Below are positions 35,791 through 45,272 of a stretch of DNA of 64,000 nt, one piece after another. The DNA lies in NCBI RefSeq assembly GCF_042662685.1, contig NZ_JBHSYO010000007.1, positions 372,001 to 436,000 of the forward strand, written 5' to 3'. The stretch comes from Pseudobowmanella zhangzhouensis. GTDB taxonomy: Bacteria; Pseudomonadota; Gammaproteobacteria; Enterobacterales; Alteromonadaceae. The position numbers and the translations under genes were made by a program. Below the pieces are notes generated by a model, which worked only from the letters and a program-made list of their open reading frames with translations, had not been told where the DNA came from and did not search any database. Positions within the stretch are counted from its first letter, which is position 1. Every line of letters begins with the position of its first letter.

Positions 35791-38700
35791 GTGTTCGCTG
35801 TTCGATTCATTTGTCATCTTCTGCTTCTAAGTGTACTGCTTTGCAGCGGCATGGCGGGTGCTGATGAATATGATGTGGAATTACTGAACGAAAATGACGG
35901 CTTTTCCAGTTCCATAATCTTTTCCATCGCACAGGATCAGCAGGGCTTTTTGTGGTTCGGCACTGCCTATGATGGTGTGTTGCGTTATGACGGTAAAAAT
36001 GTCGTCAATTATCGTCGCGAGCAACCGCAACCATTTTATATTCCGCATAATAACAGTGGCAATCTGGCCATCGATCACGATGGGGATATCTGGGTAGGGG
36101 GCTGGGGTAGTGGCCTGACTCACATGTCGCCAGCGCTGCATCAGGCAGAGAACTTTGTGTACGACCGAGCCGATCTTGCATCGGTTAGTGATGCCTATGT
36201 ACAGAGTGTCTTTGTTGACGCAGATAATGATATTTGGGTCGGTACACTCACCAGTGGGTTAAACCTGTTTAATCGGGCAACCAAAACTTTCACCCGTTTC
36301 CCTGGCTCTGTGATTTCATCAGAAGGCACGTCCAGTGTGCGAATCTGGGATATGTTGCAGACCTCGCCGGATGAAATCTGGATTGGGTCGGACAACGGCT
36401 TAAACAAAGTGCGTAAGTCCACATTAACCTTCGAATATTATCGTCCCAGCACATCAACCAAACCAGATGCAGAAAACAAAGTCAGACACTTACTCGCAAC
36501 TGATGATGGCCGAATCGTTTTGGGGACCCATGATGGTGTAACGCTATTTAACCCCCAGACACGTAAATTTATGCGTCTATACGCTGAAAATGAGGAAACA
36601 CTAGGGCCTGTGCAGGCTCTGCTGAAAACCCATTTTGACCAATATTGGGTATCTTCCGGCTATGGGGTTTACTCCTTCACCCTACAAGATCCGGTGCTAC
36701 GTAAAGTTCCACTGAATTTTGATGACAGCTGTGCACAAGCGCTATTTGAAGATCGGCAAAATAATATCTGGTTAAGCTGTGAAGGGCAGGGTATTTATAA
36801 AATCAGCCGTCAAACCAGTTTTAAGCTGATAAATGATCCACGTCTGCGCCGCGACAGCCGCCTAAAAGCCACCTATTCGGTGCTGGTCAGAGATGATGAG
36901 AATGTGCTGTTTGGTACCAGTAGTGCAGGCATACTGAACTGGCATAAACCGACTAACACCATCAGTGATTTTGCCAATGTTGACGCGATGCAGGACTTGT
37001 CGGTGCACCGCATGGCAATCGCGCCAAATGGAACACTGTGGTTCACCAACAAAACTCATCTTTATTACCTTACGGAAGATGGAAAGCCGGTCAAATACGA
37101 GCCTCCCCCAGGGAGCATGCATCCGGAGTTATTCACCTCGATTATCCATTTGCACTTTACCCCACAAGGAAAATTCTGGATTGCCACACGCCTTGGCATT
37201 TTCCTGATGTTGGCACCGGATAAGCCACTATTGCATGTGCAGGCCGAACCGAAAAATCCGCTTAGTTTACCGGTTGATACTATTGTCGAACTCTATCAGG
37301 ACAGACAGGGACGCATGTGGGTGGGGACCGAAAGTGGCGTCTGTGTGGAAGCGAATATCTTTGGTGAGTTTCGTTGCTTTTATGTAGACGGTAAGCGTAA
37401 CAGTGGCTCGTCGATGAATTATATCTACAGTATTTTTCAGGATGACAGAGACAAAATCTGGGTTGGCACCCGTACAGGTTTGTACCAGTTAAATGAGCAG
37501 AACGGCACGTTCACTGAATATGGTCAGCAGATTCTGTCGGATAACTTTGGCGTGCACTTTATTAAGGGTGATGCTGCAGGAAATCTTTGGTTAATAAGCC
37601 ATACCGGTGTGATTAAATTTTATCCGGACAGCAGTGAAGTCGAAGTATTTGATAAATCTGACGGGTTATCTGGTTCGCGCTATTACGTCAACCTGGTGGC
37701 GCAGAGTAGCGATGGCACAATTTACTTATCCAGCCGTGATGGTATCCATTATTTCAACCCGAGTCTGGTTCAGGAACGAGAATTAAACAGTCCAACCGTG
37801 TTGACTAACTTTGAGCTTATTGGCCAGCGCAATGTTCGGGATGAGGCCATTTTACCCAGCAATAATATTCAACTGGCGCCAGACCAAAACTACATTAAGT
37901 TTGAATTTTCCACCCTTGATTTGAACAGTGCACGGCGTATTCGCTACTACTATAAGTTGGAGGGGCTGGACGACGAGTGGCTGGATAATGGCAACTCCAA
38001 TGCGGTGATGTATACCAACCTTAGTGGTGGCGATTATGTTTTCCGTGTGCGACCGGCGTTAAAGAATAACCTCTACTACGAGAACGAACTCGCTGTCAAA
38101 CTCACCATCGGTACGCCATTTTGGCTGACTGGTTGGATGTTTGGGGTTTATGCAATACTCGGCTTACTACTTGTGCAGGCTTATATCCATTTCAGACATC
38201 GCATCAATCAGGCTGAGATTGAACGTCAACGCCTGTTTGTATCCCAGCTGGAGTCACAGGTGGCAGAAAAAACCGAGGCGATTCGCGAGGAATCTCGCAA
38301 GCTGGCGTTAGCTAACCGGGTAAAAAGCGAATTTCTTGCCAATATGAGCCATGAAATTCGCACGCCGCTGACCTCGGTTATTGGCCATGCTGAAGCGATT
38401 ATCCATGGTGATGTGGAAGAGAGCAGTATTAAGCAGGAAGTGGCGCGTATTCATAACCACAGTCGTCATTTGCTGGCACTGTTGAATGATATACTTGACG
38501 TCACCCGTATCGAGCAGAATAAGCTTGAGTTAGAGCCTCATGAGCAGGATATTCAGGCGCTACTTACTGATGTGCGCGATATGTTCACCAGTCAGGCCGA
38601 AGCCAAAGGGTTAACCTTCCGCATGATCAGTCAATTACCTGTGAAGCTGGTTGCCCATGTGGATGGTTTGCGCCTCAAACAGGTGTTAATTAACCTGTGT

Positions 38701-39723
38701 TCCAACGCGCTCAAGTTTACCCAGCAGGGGAGCGTCGATGTAATTGTCTCATTGCAGGACAACCGACTGCTGTTTAACGTTGTCGATACCGGCATCGGCA
38801 TGACAGAAGAACATCAAAAACGTATTTTCGAAACCTTCTCACAGGGCGATAGCAGCATTAACCGCCGCTTTGGTGGGTCTGGGCTGGGCCTGGCGCTTTC
38901 ACGCCAGTTGGTGAATTTGATGGACGGTGAACTGCGTGTCACCAGTGCACCGAATAAAGGCAGTATTTTTACCTTTAGTATTCCGCTAACACTGGTGGAG
39001 CATGCCAGTGAGCTTCCAAGTATCAGTCCCTCGCAAGCCTTACCAGAACTATCAGGCTGTGTGCTACTGGCTGAAGACCATCCGGATAACCGCCGCTTGA
39101 TTGAGCGCTTGTTAAAGCGCCTGGGTCTGCGGGTTCTGGCGGCACAAAATGGTTTTGAGGCCATTGAGCTGTATGTGAACCATCAGCCTGATGTGGTGCT
39201 GCTGGATATTCAAATGCCGCAAAAGGATGGGTTACAGACATTCCGTGAGCTTCGCGAGCTGGGGTGCATTAAACCGATTGTTGCGATAACCGCCAATGCC
39301 ATGGTGAGTGATATCAAGCATTACCGGGCGATTGGCTTTAACGGCTACCTGCGCAAACCAATAGAACGGGAGCAGATGGTTGCACTGATGCTGGAGTTGT
39401 TCTCATCCGGTTTGGACCAGGCGCAGATGGTCAGGCAGTTAAATGAAGTGGATACCAGCGATCTGCAACAAACCTTCATTGCCCGATTGGAGACAGAGAA
39501 GAATCAACTGAGCGCCTTACTCGACCAGCAAAACTGGCAGGTGATTGCGCAGTTAGCCCACCGTTTAGCCGGCTCTGCGCAGTTTTTTGGCTTCCGTCTT
39601 ATCTCGGAAAAAGCCATTGAGGTTGAAATGGCGGTAAAAGACGGTCATCTGGATACTTTGCCTGAGTTAGTCCGTCAACTGCTGGACACGTTAACCAGCG
39701 CCAAGAACTCAGTGCGCGAATAA
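35791..39723 (+). CDS. Large hybrid sensor histidine kinase with beta-propeller sensor, receiver and HPt
   Basis: A 1310-residue membrane kinase. A signal peptide (ending near GMAGA-DE) is followed by about 14 propeller repeats (roughly 30-690; recurring QGFLWFGT, DIWVGT, IWVGTRTG), a Y_Y_Y domain (about 700-773), one membrane helix (about 779-800), a short coiled coil, HisKA with phospho-His854 in NMSHEIRTPL, HATPase (about 965-1066; DTGIGM, GSGLGLALS), a receiver domain with Asp1139, and an HPt domain with His1257 in LAHRLAGS. It has the phosphorelay parts but no DNA-binding output, so another regulator must receive the phosphate. The GTG at 35791 has AAGGA six bases upstream; the TTG at 35764 lacks one. 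The ligand may be an oligosaccharide, but no sugar genes are next to it. Confidence 0.94.
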   Translation: MFAVRFICHLLLLSVLLCSGMAGADEYDVELLNENDGFSSSIIFSIAQDQQGFLWFGTAYDGVLRYDGKNVVNYRREQPQPFYIPHNNSGNLAIDHDGDIWVGGWGSGLTHMSPALHQAENFVYDRADLASVSDAYVQSVFVDADNDIWVGTLTSGLNLFNRATKTFTRFPGSVISSEGTSSVRIWDMLQTSPDEIWIGSDNGLNKVRKSTLTFEYYRPSTSTKPDAENKVRHLLATDDGRIVLGTHDGVTLFNPQTRKFMRLYAENEETLGPVQALLKTHFDQYWVSSGYGVYSFTLQDPVLRKVPLNFDDSCAQALFEDRQNNIWLSCEGQGIYKISRQTSFKLINDPRLRRDSRLKATYSVLVRDDENVLFGTSSAGILNWHKPTNTISDFANVDAMQDLSVHRMAIAPNGTLWFTNKTHLYYLTEDGKPVKYEPPPGSMHPELFTSIIHLHFTPQGKFWIATRLGIFLMLAPDKPLLHVQAEPKNPLSLPVDTIVELYQDRQGRMWVGTESGVCVEANIFGEFRCFYVDGKRNSGSSMNYIYSIFQDDRDKIWVGTRTGLYQLNEQNGTFTEYGQQILSDNFGVHFIKGDAAGNLWLISHTGVIKFYPDSSEVEVFDKSDGLSGSRYYVNLVAQSSDGTIYLSSRDGIHYFNPSLVQERELNSPTVLTNFELIGQRNVRDEAILPSNNIQLAPDQNYIKFEFSTLDLNSARRIRYYYKLEGLDDEWLDNGNSNAVMYTNLSGGDYVFRVRPALKNNLYYENELAVKLTIGTPFWLTGWMFGVYAILGLLLVQAYIHFRHRINQAEIERQRLFVSQLESQVAEKTEAIREESRKLALANRVKSEFLANMSHEIRTPLTSVIGHAEAIIHGDVEESSIKQEVARIHNHSRHLLALLNDILDVTRIEQNKLELEPHEQDIQALLTDVRDMFTSQAEAKGLTFRMISQLPVKLVAHVDGLRLKQVLINLCSNALKFTQQGSVDVIVSLQDNRLLFNVVDTGIGMTEEHQKRIFETFSQGDSSINRRFGGSGLGLALSRQLVNLMDGELRVTSAPNKGSIFTFSIPLTLVEHASELPSISPSQALPELSGCVLLAEDHPDNRRLIERLLKRLGLRVLAAQNGFEAIELYVNHQPDVVLLDIQMPQKDGLQTFRELRELGCIKPIVAITANAMVSDIKHYRAIGFNGYLRKPIEREQMVALMLELFSSGLDQAQMVRQLNEVDTSDLQQTFIARLETEKNQLSALLDQQNWQVIAQLAHRLAGSAQFFGFRLISEKAIEVEMAVKDGHLDTLPELVRQLLDTLTSAKNSVRE

Positions 39724-40131
39724 TTGTGAAATATCGGCGAACGCTTTAAATTCCAATGCATTGCCAGCAGGGTCAAGAAAGAACATGGTTGCCTGCTCGC
39801 CCACCTGTCCTTTAAACCGCACATAGGGCTCAATAATAAAGTCTATGTTTGCTGCCTGCAGTTTGTCGGCCAGTGCCTGCCAGCTATCCATCGGCAGTAC
39901 CACACCAAAATGGGGCACGGGTACGGCTTTGGCATCCACCGGGTTGAACGCCGGTGAATAGGGCATTTGGCTGACCTGATGGGTCACCAGTTGATGACCG
40001 TATAGGTTCCAGTCGATCCAGTGCGTATCGCGACGGCCCTGCTCACAACCTAATAATTCACCATAAAAAACTTCGGCTTTACTCAGATCATCGACCGGGA
40101 TAGCCAAATGAAAGGGGTAGGTGTGCTGCAT
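39709..40131 (-). CDS. VOC (glyoxalase/dioxygenase-fold) family protein
   Basis: A 140-residue protein with the paired beta-alpha-beta-beta-beta units of the vicinal oxygen chelate fold: FHLAIPVDDLSKAEVFYGELLGC and HFGVVLPMDSWQAL. Metal ligands His and Glu appear in FHLAI, PHFGVV and NALEFKAF. Function unknown; members include dioxygenases and resistance proteins. Its end overlaps the kinase gene's end by 15 bases. It is 10 bases downstream of the aldehyde dehydrogenase and probably shares its transcript. Confidence 0.85.
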   Translation of the reverse strand: MQHTYPFHLAIPVDDLSKAEVFYGELLGCEQGRRDTHWIDWNLYGHQLVTHQVSQMPYSPAFNPVDAKAVPVPHFGVVLPMDSWQALADKLQAANIDFIIEPYVRFKGQVGEQATMFFLDPAGNALEFKAFADISQLFAH

Positions 40132-40141
40132 ATTCGATGAC

Positions 40142-41509
40142 CTATAAAAGTTTACGCAAAATAGAGAGCTTGCTGTCGCTAAAGGGGGGATAGCGTAGTG
40201 GTATATCGAAGATGAAACGCCGTTTCATCACTGCCTTGAGGTGACTAAAGGTATCGAAGCCAAACTGACCATGGTAGGCGCCCATACCACTGTTACCCAC
40301 TCCGCCAAACGGTAACCCCGGATTGGCCATAAACATCATTCCATCATTAACACAAACACTGCCTGCACTGGTTTGTGCAATTAGCTGTTTGCTTAATTGG
40401 GACTGGTTGCTGTAGATATACATGGCCAGTGGTTTGGGGCGCTGATTTATAAAGGCGGCCGCATCAGCAATGTGTTCAATGCTCACAATGGGCAGTATCG
40501 GGCCAAAGATTTCCTGTTGCATAACAGGGCTGTACCAGTCTGGCTCCAGTACGATGGTCGGGGAGAAATAGCGGCTTTCCGGGTCGGTCTGCCCACCATG
40601 TACTACGTTTTGCCCCTCAAGATAGCCTTGCAAACGCTCAAAATGACGCAGATTAATGATTCGCCCATAGTCCTGACTCTGTCTTGGATCGTCACCATAG
40701 AAGCGTTTTAAGCTGTCTTTAATCGCATCCAGTAATTTAGGCACAAACACTTTTTCGACCAGCACATAATCCGGCGCCACGCACGTTTGCCCGGCGTTCA
40801 TCCATTTACTCCAGACGATACGATCCGCAGTGACCCTGAGGTTTGTGTCACTATCCACCACACAGGGGCTTTTACCACCTAATTCCAGTGTTACCGGGGT
40901 AAGGTAATCGGCGGCGGCGCGCATCACGATTTTGCCGACTGCTTCGCCACCGGTATAGAAAATATGATCAAACTGCTCAGCCAGCAGGGCTGTGGTGGGC
41001 TCGACGCCACCCTGCACTACGGCAAAGCAGTCTCTGTCCAGATAGGCGGGCAATAATTCTGCGATTAATTTATCGGTATGTGCAGCGAGTTCAGAGGGCT
41101 TCAATACGGCACAGTTTCCAGCCGCGATGGCAGCGACCAGCGGTGCCAGGGTTAATTGTAGCGGATAATTCCACGCGCCGATAATCAGTACGACGCCTTT
41201 GGGCTCTGGCTGCATATAGCTATTGCCCGGCTGCGCGACTAGTGGGGTAGAGACCCTGCGCGGTTTAGACCATTTGTTTAAATGACTGAGGGTGTGGTCG
41301 ATATCACTGAGCAGAAAACCTGTCTCGGATAACCAGGCTTCGCTGTGGCACTTACCCAAATCTGCATGCAACGCAGCGCTAATGGCCTGCTCGTTGTCGG
41401 TAAGCAGTTTGCGAAGTTGCTGTAACTGTTGTTTACGCCAAGCCAACGGGCGCGTCACACCCTGATGAAAACGACTACGTAACTGGTTGATTAGGTTGCT
41501 GATTTCCAC
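40142..41509 (-). CDS. NAD(P)-dependent aldehyde dehydrogenase, class 3 / coniferyl-aldehyde type
   Basis: A 455-residue enzyme oxidising aldehydes to acids. It has the cofactor block LIIGAWNYPLQLTLAPL, VLKPSELA, the general base Glu in TLELGGKSP, and the catalytic Cys in NAGQTCVAPDYV. Lacking about 40 N-terminal residues relative to class 1/2 enzymes, and ending with a hydrophobic/basic tail, it resembles ALDH3/CalB. The start is GTG at 41509; there is no clear ribosome binding site, and no upstream ATG in frame. Substrate could be medium- or long-chain or aromatic aldehydes. Confidence 0.92.
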   Translation of the reverse strand: MEISNLINQLRSRFHQGVTRPLAWRKQQLQQLRKLLTDNEQAISAALHADLGKCHSEAWLSETGFLLSDIDHTLSHLNKWSKPRRVSTPLVAQPGNSYMQPEPKGVVLIIGAWNYPLQLTLAPLVAAIAAGNCAVLKPSELAAHTDKLIAELLPAYLDRDCFAVVQGGVEPTTALLAEQFDHIFYTGGEAVGKIVMRAAADYLTPVTLELGGKSPCVVDSDTNLRVTADRIVWSKWMNAGQTCVAPDYVLVEKVFVPKLLDAIKDSLKRFYGDDPRQSQDYGRIINLRHFERLQGYLEGQNVVHGGQTDPESRYFSPTIVLEPDWYSPVMQQEIFGPILPIVSIEHIADAAAFINQRPKPLAMYIYSNQSQLSKQLIAQTSAGSVCVNDGMMFMANPGLPFGGVGNSGMGAYHGQFGFDTFSHLKAVMKRRFIFDIPLRYPPFSDSKLSILRKLL

Positions 41510-41577
41510 TTGATGTCAGGGCCGTGCAGAAGATAATTGCTGCGATTGTGACCAACCTGAGACAAATTCGCAAGCAA

Positions 41578-41605
41578 CAAAAAAGGCCGCCGAGGCGACC
41601 TTTTC
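41578..41605 (-). terminator. Terminator of purA
   Basis: Read leftward: AAAGGTCGCC / GGCGGCCTTT stem with small loop followed by a run of T, right after the purA stop. It closes the hfl/purA gene series. Confidence 0.88.
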
Positions 41606-41611
41606 AGAATG

Positions 41612-42910
41612 TTACACGTTGTACGGATGACGTACGATGATGGTTTCAACCCGATCCGGACCAGTTGAGATGATATCCACCGGCACGCCTGTCAGTTCTT
41701 CAATGCGTTTAATGTAGTTACGCGCCGCCTGTGGCAGGTCGGCAACGGCTTTGACACCAAAGGTGTTATCCTGCCAGCCTGGCATCTCTTCATACACCGG
41801 CTCGACAATTTCGTAGCCTTCTGCAGCCATAGGCGGCACATCTTTAATGCTGCCATCTGGGAATTTGTAACCGACGCAAATTTTCAGGCTGTCCAGACCA
41901 TCCAGTACATCCAGCTTGGTCAAACAGAAGCCGCTGATGGAGTTGATTTGCACTGCGCGTTTCATGGCAACCGCATCGAACCAACCTGTACGGCGTTTAC
42001 GTCCTGTGGTGGCGCCAAATTCATGACCTTTGGTGCCTAAATGCTCACCCACTGCATCGTCTAACTCGGTCGGGAATGGACCAGACCCTACACGCGTGGT
42101 GTAGGCTTTGACGATACCCAGTACGTAATCCAGGTGCAATGGTCCGAAACCTGCGCCAGTGGCGACACCACCGACGGTGGTGTTGGATGACGTTACGTAT
42201 GGATACGTACCGTGGTCGATATCCAGCAATGTGCCTTGTGCGCCTTCGAACATAATGGCATCACCATTTTGACGGGCCTTGTCGAGTAAATCTGTCACGT
42301 CGACGACCATGGCTTTGATGGTATCGGCGATGGCAGTGACGTCGGCTAACACTTGATCAAAGTCGACTGGGTCAACTTTGTAGTATTGCGTCAGGGTAAA
42401 ATTATGCAGCTCAACGATTTCTTTCAGTTTGGCGGCGAAGCTGTCCATACAGAACAAGTCACCCACGCGCAGACCACGACGCGCTACCTTATCTTCGTAG
42501 GCCGGACCGATACCGCGGCCAGTGGTGCCGATAGCTTTGCTGCCACGTGCTTTTTCACGAGCCATGTCGAGCGCAACGTGGTAAGGCAGAATCAATGGGC
42601 AGGCTTCAGAAATTACCAGACGCTCTTTGGCAGGTACGCCACGATCTTCGAGCATTTTGATTTCTTTCATCAGCGCTTCCGGGCTGAGAACTACGCCATT
42701 GCCGATAACGCATTTGACGTTATCACGCAAAATACCGGAGGGAATAAGGTGCAACACGGTTTTTTCACCGTTGATGACCAATGTGTGACCTGCGTTGTGA
42801 CCACCCTGATAACGCACTACGTATTGTGCTTTATCCGTAAGCAAATCAACAACTTTACCTTTACCTTCGTCACCCCATTGGGTGCCGAGAACGACAACAT
42901 TCTTAGCCAT
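41612..42910 (-). CDS. purA: Adenylosuccinate synthetase
   Basis: PurA joins aspartate to IMP using GTP, the first step to AMP. The 432-residue protein has the GTP loop GDEGKGKVVDLL, VRYQGGHNAGHT, GTTGRGIGPAYEDK and the guanine-binding TKLDVLDGL. It stands at the end of the hfl cluster as in enterobacteria. No strong ribosome binding site is visible before the ATG at 42910. Confidence 0.97.
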   Translation of the reverse strand: MAKNVVVLGTQWGDEGKGKVVDLLTDKAQYVVRYQGGHNAGHTLVINGEKTVLHLIPSGILRDNVKCVIGNGVVLSPEALMKEIKMLEDRGVPAKERLVISEACPLILPYHVALDMAREKARGSKAIGTTGRGIGPAYEDKVARRGLRVGDLFCMDSFAAKLKEIVELHNFTLTQYYKVDPVDFDQVLADVTAIADTIKAMVVDVTDLLDKARQNGDAIMFEGAQGTLLDIDHGTYPYVTSSNTTVGGVATGAGFGPLHLDYVLGIVKAYTTRVGSGPFPTELDDAVGEHLGTKGHEFGATTGRKRRTGWFDAVAMKRAVQINSISGFCLTKLDVLDGLDSLKICVGYKFPDGSIKDVPPMAAEGYEIVEPVYEEMPGWQDNTFGVKAVADLPQAARNYIKRIEELTGVPVDIISTGPDRVETIIVRHPYNV

Positions 42911-42987
42911 GATGAAAAAACAGTGGAAAAATTAGGCGGCGATTTTACAAGAATCACCGCCAATGATCATCCGTTTGTCGGCCTTTT

Positions 42988-43173
42988 TTACTGCAGATAC
43001 CATAAAATCATCAGACCGATGACGACCATCACCCCGCCAAGCATGCGTAATTCACTGCCATTCTGACCGGCTAGTTTTTGCATATAACTGCGCCAGCGAT
43101 TGGGGAATAACATCGGACCGATTCCTTCGATAATCAGTACCAGGCCGATGGCAAATATCAGGCTGTCGCTCAT
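42988..43173 (-). CDS. yjeT: DUF2065 small membrane protein (YjeT-like)
   Basis: A 61-residue protein with two membrane helices (about 4-22 and 43-60) and the middle stretch GPMLFPNRWRSYMQ typical of DUF2065. In enterobacteria the same small gene lies between hflC and purA. Function unknown. Its start overlaps the stop of the PLP-enzyme gene by four bases. Confidence 0.9.
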   Translation of the reverse strand: MSDSLIFAIGLVLIIEGIGPMLFPNRWRSYMQKLAGQNGSELRMLGGVMVVIGLMILWYLQ

Positions 43174-44336
43174 AAGTCTTTCTCCAGACAGGAAAAATCA
43201 TAGTCGCTGGGATCGTGATAGAGAGCAAAACCAAAGCGCAGACGGTTACCGCGATAATCAGTCAGAATATGCTGCTCGCGCAAAAACGTGGCCAGTTTTG
43301 CCGTTTGCTCGGGGCTATCCAGTTCAAAGGTGAGGAAGTGTCCGTGGGGGTTATCGCCGTTTTTTAAAAGGCGCGCTGCATTTAATAACGGATGCGGGTG
43401 GCGTGCCAGTGCCTGCAGGAAAGCCTGTTGCAACTGTTGAATATGTTGATGAATCTGCTTGACCGACAGTTGCTGTTGTTGGAATAAATCCATGACTGCC
43501 AACATGCGGTAAAGTGGCGCGAAATCCATCGTGGCCCCTGCCAGTGACATGCCATTGCTGGCATATTGTACCTGCTCTGCCCGGGCCGCCTGCAACGCGC
43601 CAAATTCGGCATACCAACCCGTAAATTCAGGGCGCCAGTTCCTGTAGGTTGGTACATGGGCAAAACAGCCTCCCTCACCACCCTGAGCATATTTGTAACC
43701 ACCCGCAAGGAAAAATACCCGGTCGGCAATGGCGGACAGATCGATGGGCATGGCCATAAAGCCGTGATAGCCATCAATCACAATTAACGTGTTGGTCTCG
43801 CGTAATCGACTTACCAACTCAACAACTCCGTCGAATACAACGCCAGAGTTGTAAAAGACCTGGCTGACGAACACGAGATCGTAATTGCCGGCATCGGCGG
43901 CCTGAATAAAGCGTTGACTAAAATTGGCAAACGGTTGGGTCGGTATTTTGGTCAGTTCAATTTTACCGGCTTCGACTAAGCGCTGGCTCTGACGCGTGAA
44001 ACTATGAAACTCACTGTCTGAAGTTAATATCCGCAGCGCCTTGTCTGACTCAAGACAGGTCAGAATCCGGTAAAGCAATTCATGGGTATTAGGGGCAAAC
44101 ACAATTTGCTCAGGTAAACCGGTGTTTAGGTGTCTGGCAATGTGTTGCTGAAGCGCTGGCACCTTGTGCTGGAAAAAGTATTGCCATTTCTCGTCTACGT
44201 AACGGGCGGAATCGTCCCAATAGTCGAGCATGGCGTCACGGGTCACATCGGGCCAATAATAATGGCTATGGCAGGCAAAGTGTTGCTTGCCAAGGTTTGC
44301 CTGCAAAAAGCGTTGATAAAAGTGTTTATAGTTCAT
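43170..44336 (-). CDS. PLP-dependent class V aminotransferase/kynureninase-like enzyme
   Basis: A 388-residue fold-type I PLP enzyme. The cofactor lysine is in FFLAGGYKYAQGGEG, preceded by the conserved Asp in IVIDGYHGFMA; FACHSHYYWP near the N-terminus and WYAEFG fit the class V family that includes kynureninase and cysteine desulfurases. No exact substrate can be given. It is inserted between hflC and the yjeT-like gene, a place where E. coli has none, and is separated from hflC by a terminator hairpin, so it may have its own promoter. It overlaps yjeT by four bases. Confidence 0.85.
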   Translation of the reverse strand: MNYKHFYQRFLQANLGKQHFACHSHYYWPDVTRDAMLDYWDDSARYVDEKWQYFFQHKVPALQQHIARHLNTGLPEQIVFAPNTHELLYRILTCLESDKALRILTSDSEFHSFTRQSQRLVEAGKIELTKIPTQPFANFSQRFIQAADAGNYDLVFVSQVFYNSGVVFDGVVELVSRLRETNTLIVIDGYHGFMAMPIDLSAIADRVFFLAGGYKYAQGGEGGCFAHVPTYRNWRPEFTGWYAEFGALQAARAEQVQYASNGMSLAGATMDFAPLYRMLAVMDLFQQQQLSVKQIHQHIQQLQQAFLQALARHPHPLLNAARLLKNGDNPHGHFLTFELDSPEQTAKLATFLREQHILTDYRGNRLRFGFALYHDPSDYDFSCLEKDL

Positions 44337-44357
44337 GAAGTTGTAGGGAATTGTTGG

Positions 44358-44386
44358 GAAAAGAAAAGGGTCAGCATTGCTGACCC
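44358..44386 (-). terminator. Terminator after hflC
   Basis: Read leftward: GGGTCAGC / GCTGACCC stem, loop of three, then TTTTCTTTT. It lies between hflC and the PLP-enzyme gene and should reduce read-through from the hfl operon. Confidence 0.8.
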
Positions 44387-44392
44387 TGTACC

Positions 44393-45271
44393 TTATTTGC
44401 CTTTGGCGTTCTTCATGTAATGGAAGAATTCGCTGTCTGGTTGCAGGATCAGCACGTCCTGCTTGTCTTTAAAGCTGTTGCGATAGGCATCCATAGAGCG
44501 AAGGAAGCTGTAGAACTCCGGATTGCGGTTGTACGCATCGGCATAAATTTGTGCAGCCTGTGCATCACCAGCACCGCGCAGCTCACGCACCTGACGCTCC
44601 GCGTCAGCCAGCATAACCGTGACCTTCGCATCAATATTTGAACGAATGATCTCAGACTGTTCCTGACCTTTTGAACGGTGCTCTTTGGCTACCGTGCTAC
44701 GTTCGGTACGCATACGGTTATAGATGCTGTCGCTGACTTCGCCCGGCAGGTTAATCTGCTTAACGCGTACATCGACAATTTCCACACCCAGTTGGTCGGA
44801 ACTTTCAGACGCCTGAATCAGTGCCTGTTCCATTAATTCTGAACGTTCGCCAGAAACGATCTCTTCAATGGTACGGGTACCAAACTCGCTACGCAGGCCG
44901 TTGATAACTTTTTGCTTTAACAGCACTTCGGCGCGCGACGAAATCCCGCCGGTAGCCAGATAGTACTTAGCGAAGTCTTTTACGCGCCATTTAATGTAGG
45001 AGTCTACCAACAGATCCTTTTTCTCGGCGGTCACGAAGCGGTCTGCCTGGTCATCCAGAGTTTGGATACGAGCATCTAACAGACGCACGCGGTCAAACAA
45101 AGGAACCTTGAAATGCAGACCCGGTTCGTAAACGACAGTTTGCCCGCTATCGTCTTTTCGCACTTTTCCGAACTGAATGACGATACCACGCTCGCCTTCC
45201 TCGACCACGAACAGTGAGCCCATGGTCAGGGCCAGCAGCACTACTGCAAGAAATAAACTAAAAAATCTCAT
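44393..45271 (-). CDS. hflC: HflC, modulator of FtsH protease
   Basis: A 292-residue SPFH/prohibitin protein anchored by one N-terminal helix (about 4-22), facing the periplasm. With HflK it forms a cage round FtsH and limits membrane-protein degradation. The block VVEEGERGIVIQFGK and the later AKVTVMLADAERQVRELRGAGDAQAA are characteristic. ATG 45271 lies one base after the hflK stop; the upstream extension of the frame is inside hflK. It is somewhat shorter than the E. coli protein (334). Confidence 0.96.
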   Translation of the reverse strand: MRFFSLFLAVVLLALTMGSLFVVEEGERGIVIQFGKVRKDDSGQTVVYEPGLHFKVPLFDRVRLLDARIQTLDDQADRFVTAEKKDLLVDSYIKWRVKDFAKYYLATGGISSRAEVLLKQKVINGLRSEFGTRTIEEIVSGERSELMEQALIQASESSDQLGVEIVDVRVKQINLPGEVSDSIYNRMRTERSTVAKEHRSKGQEQSEIIRSNIDAKVTVMLADAERQVRELRGAGDAQAAQIYADAYNRNPEFYSFLRSMDAYRNSFKDKQDVLILQPDSEFFHYMKNAKGK

Positions 45272-45272
45272 G

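Noticed and set aside
42353..43066. Long open frame (237 codons) antisense to purA
   Set aside because: It lies fully opposite a well-conserved gene, has no ribosome binding site and resembles no protein family; it reflects the codon bias of purA.
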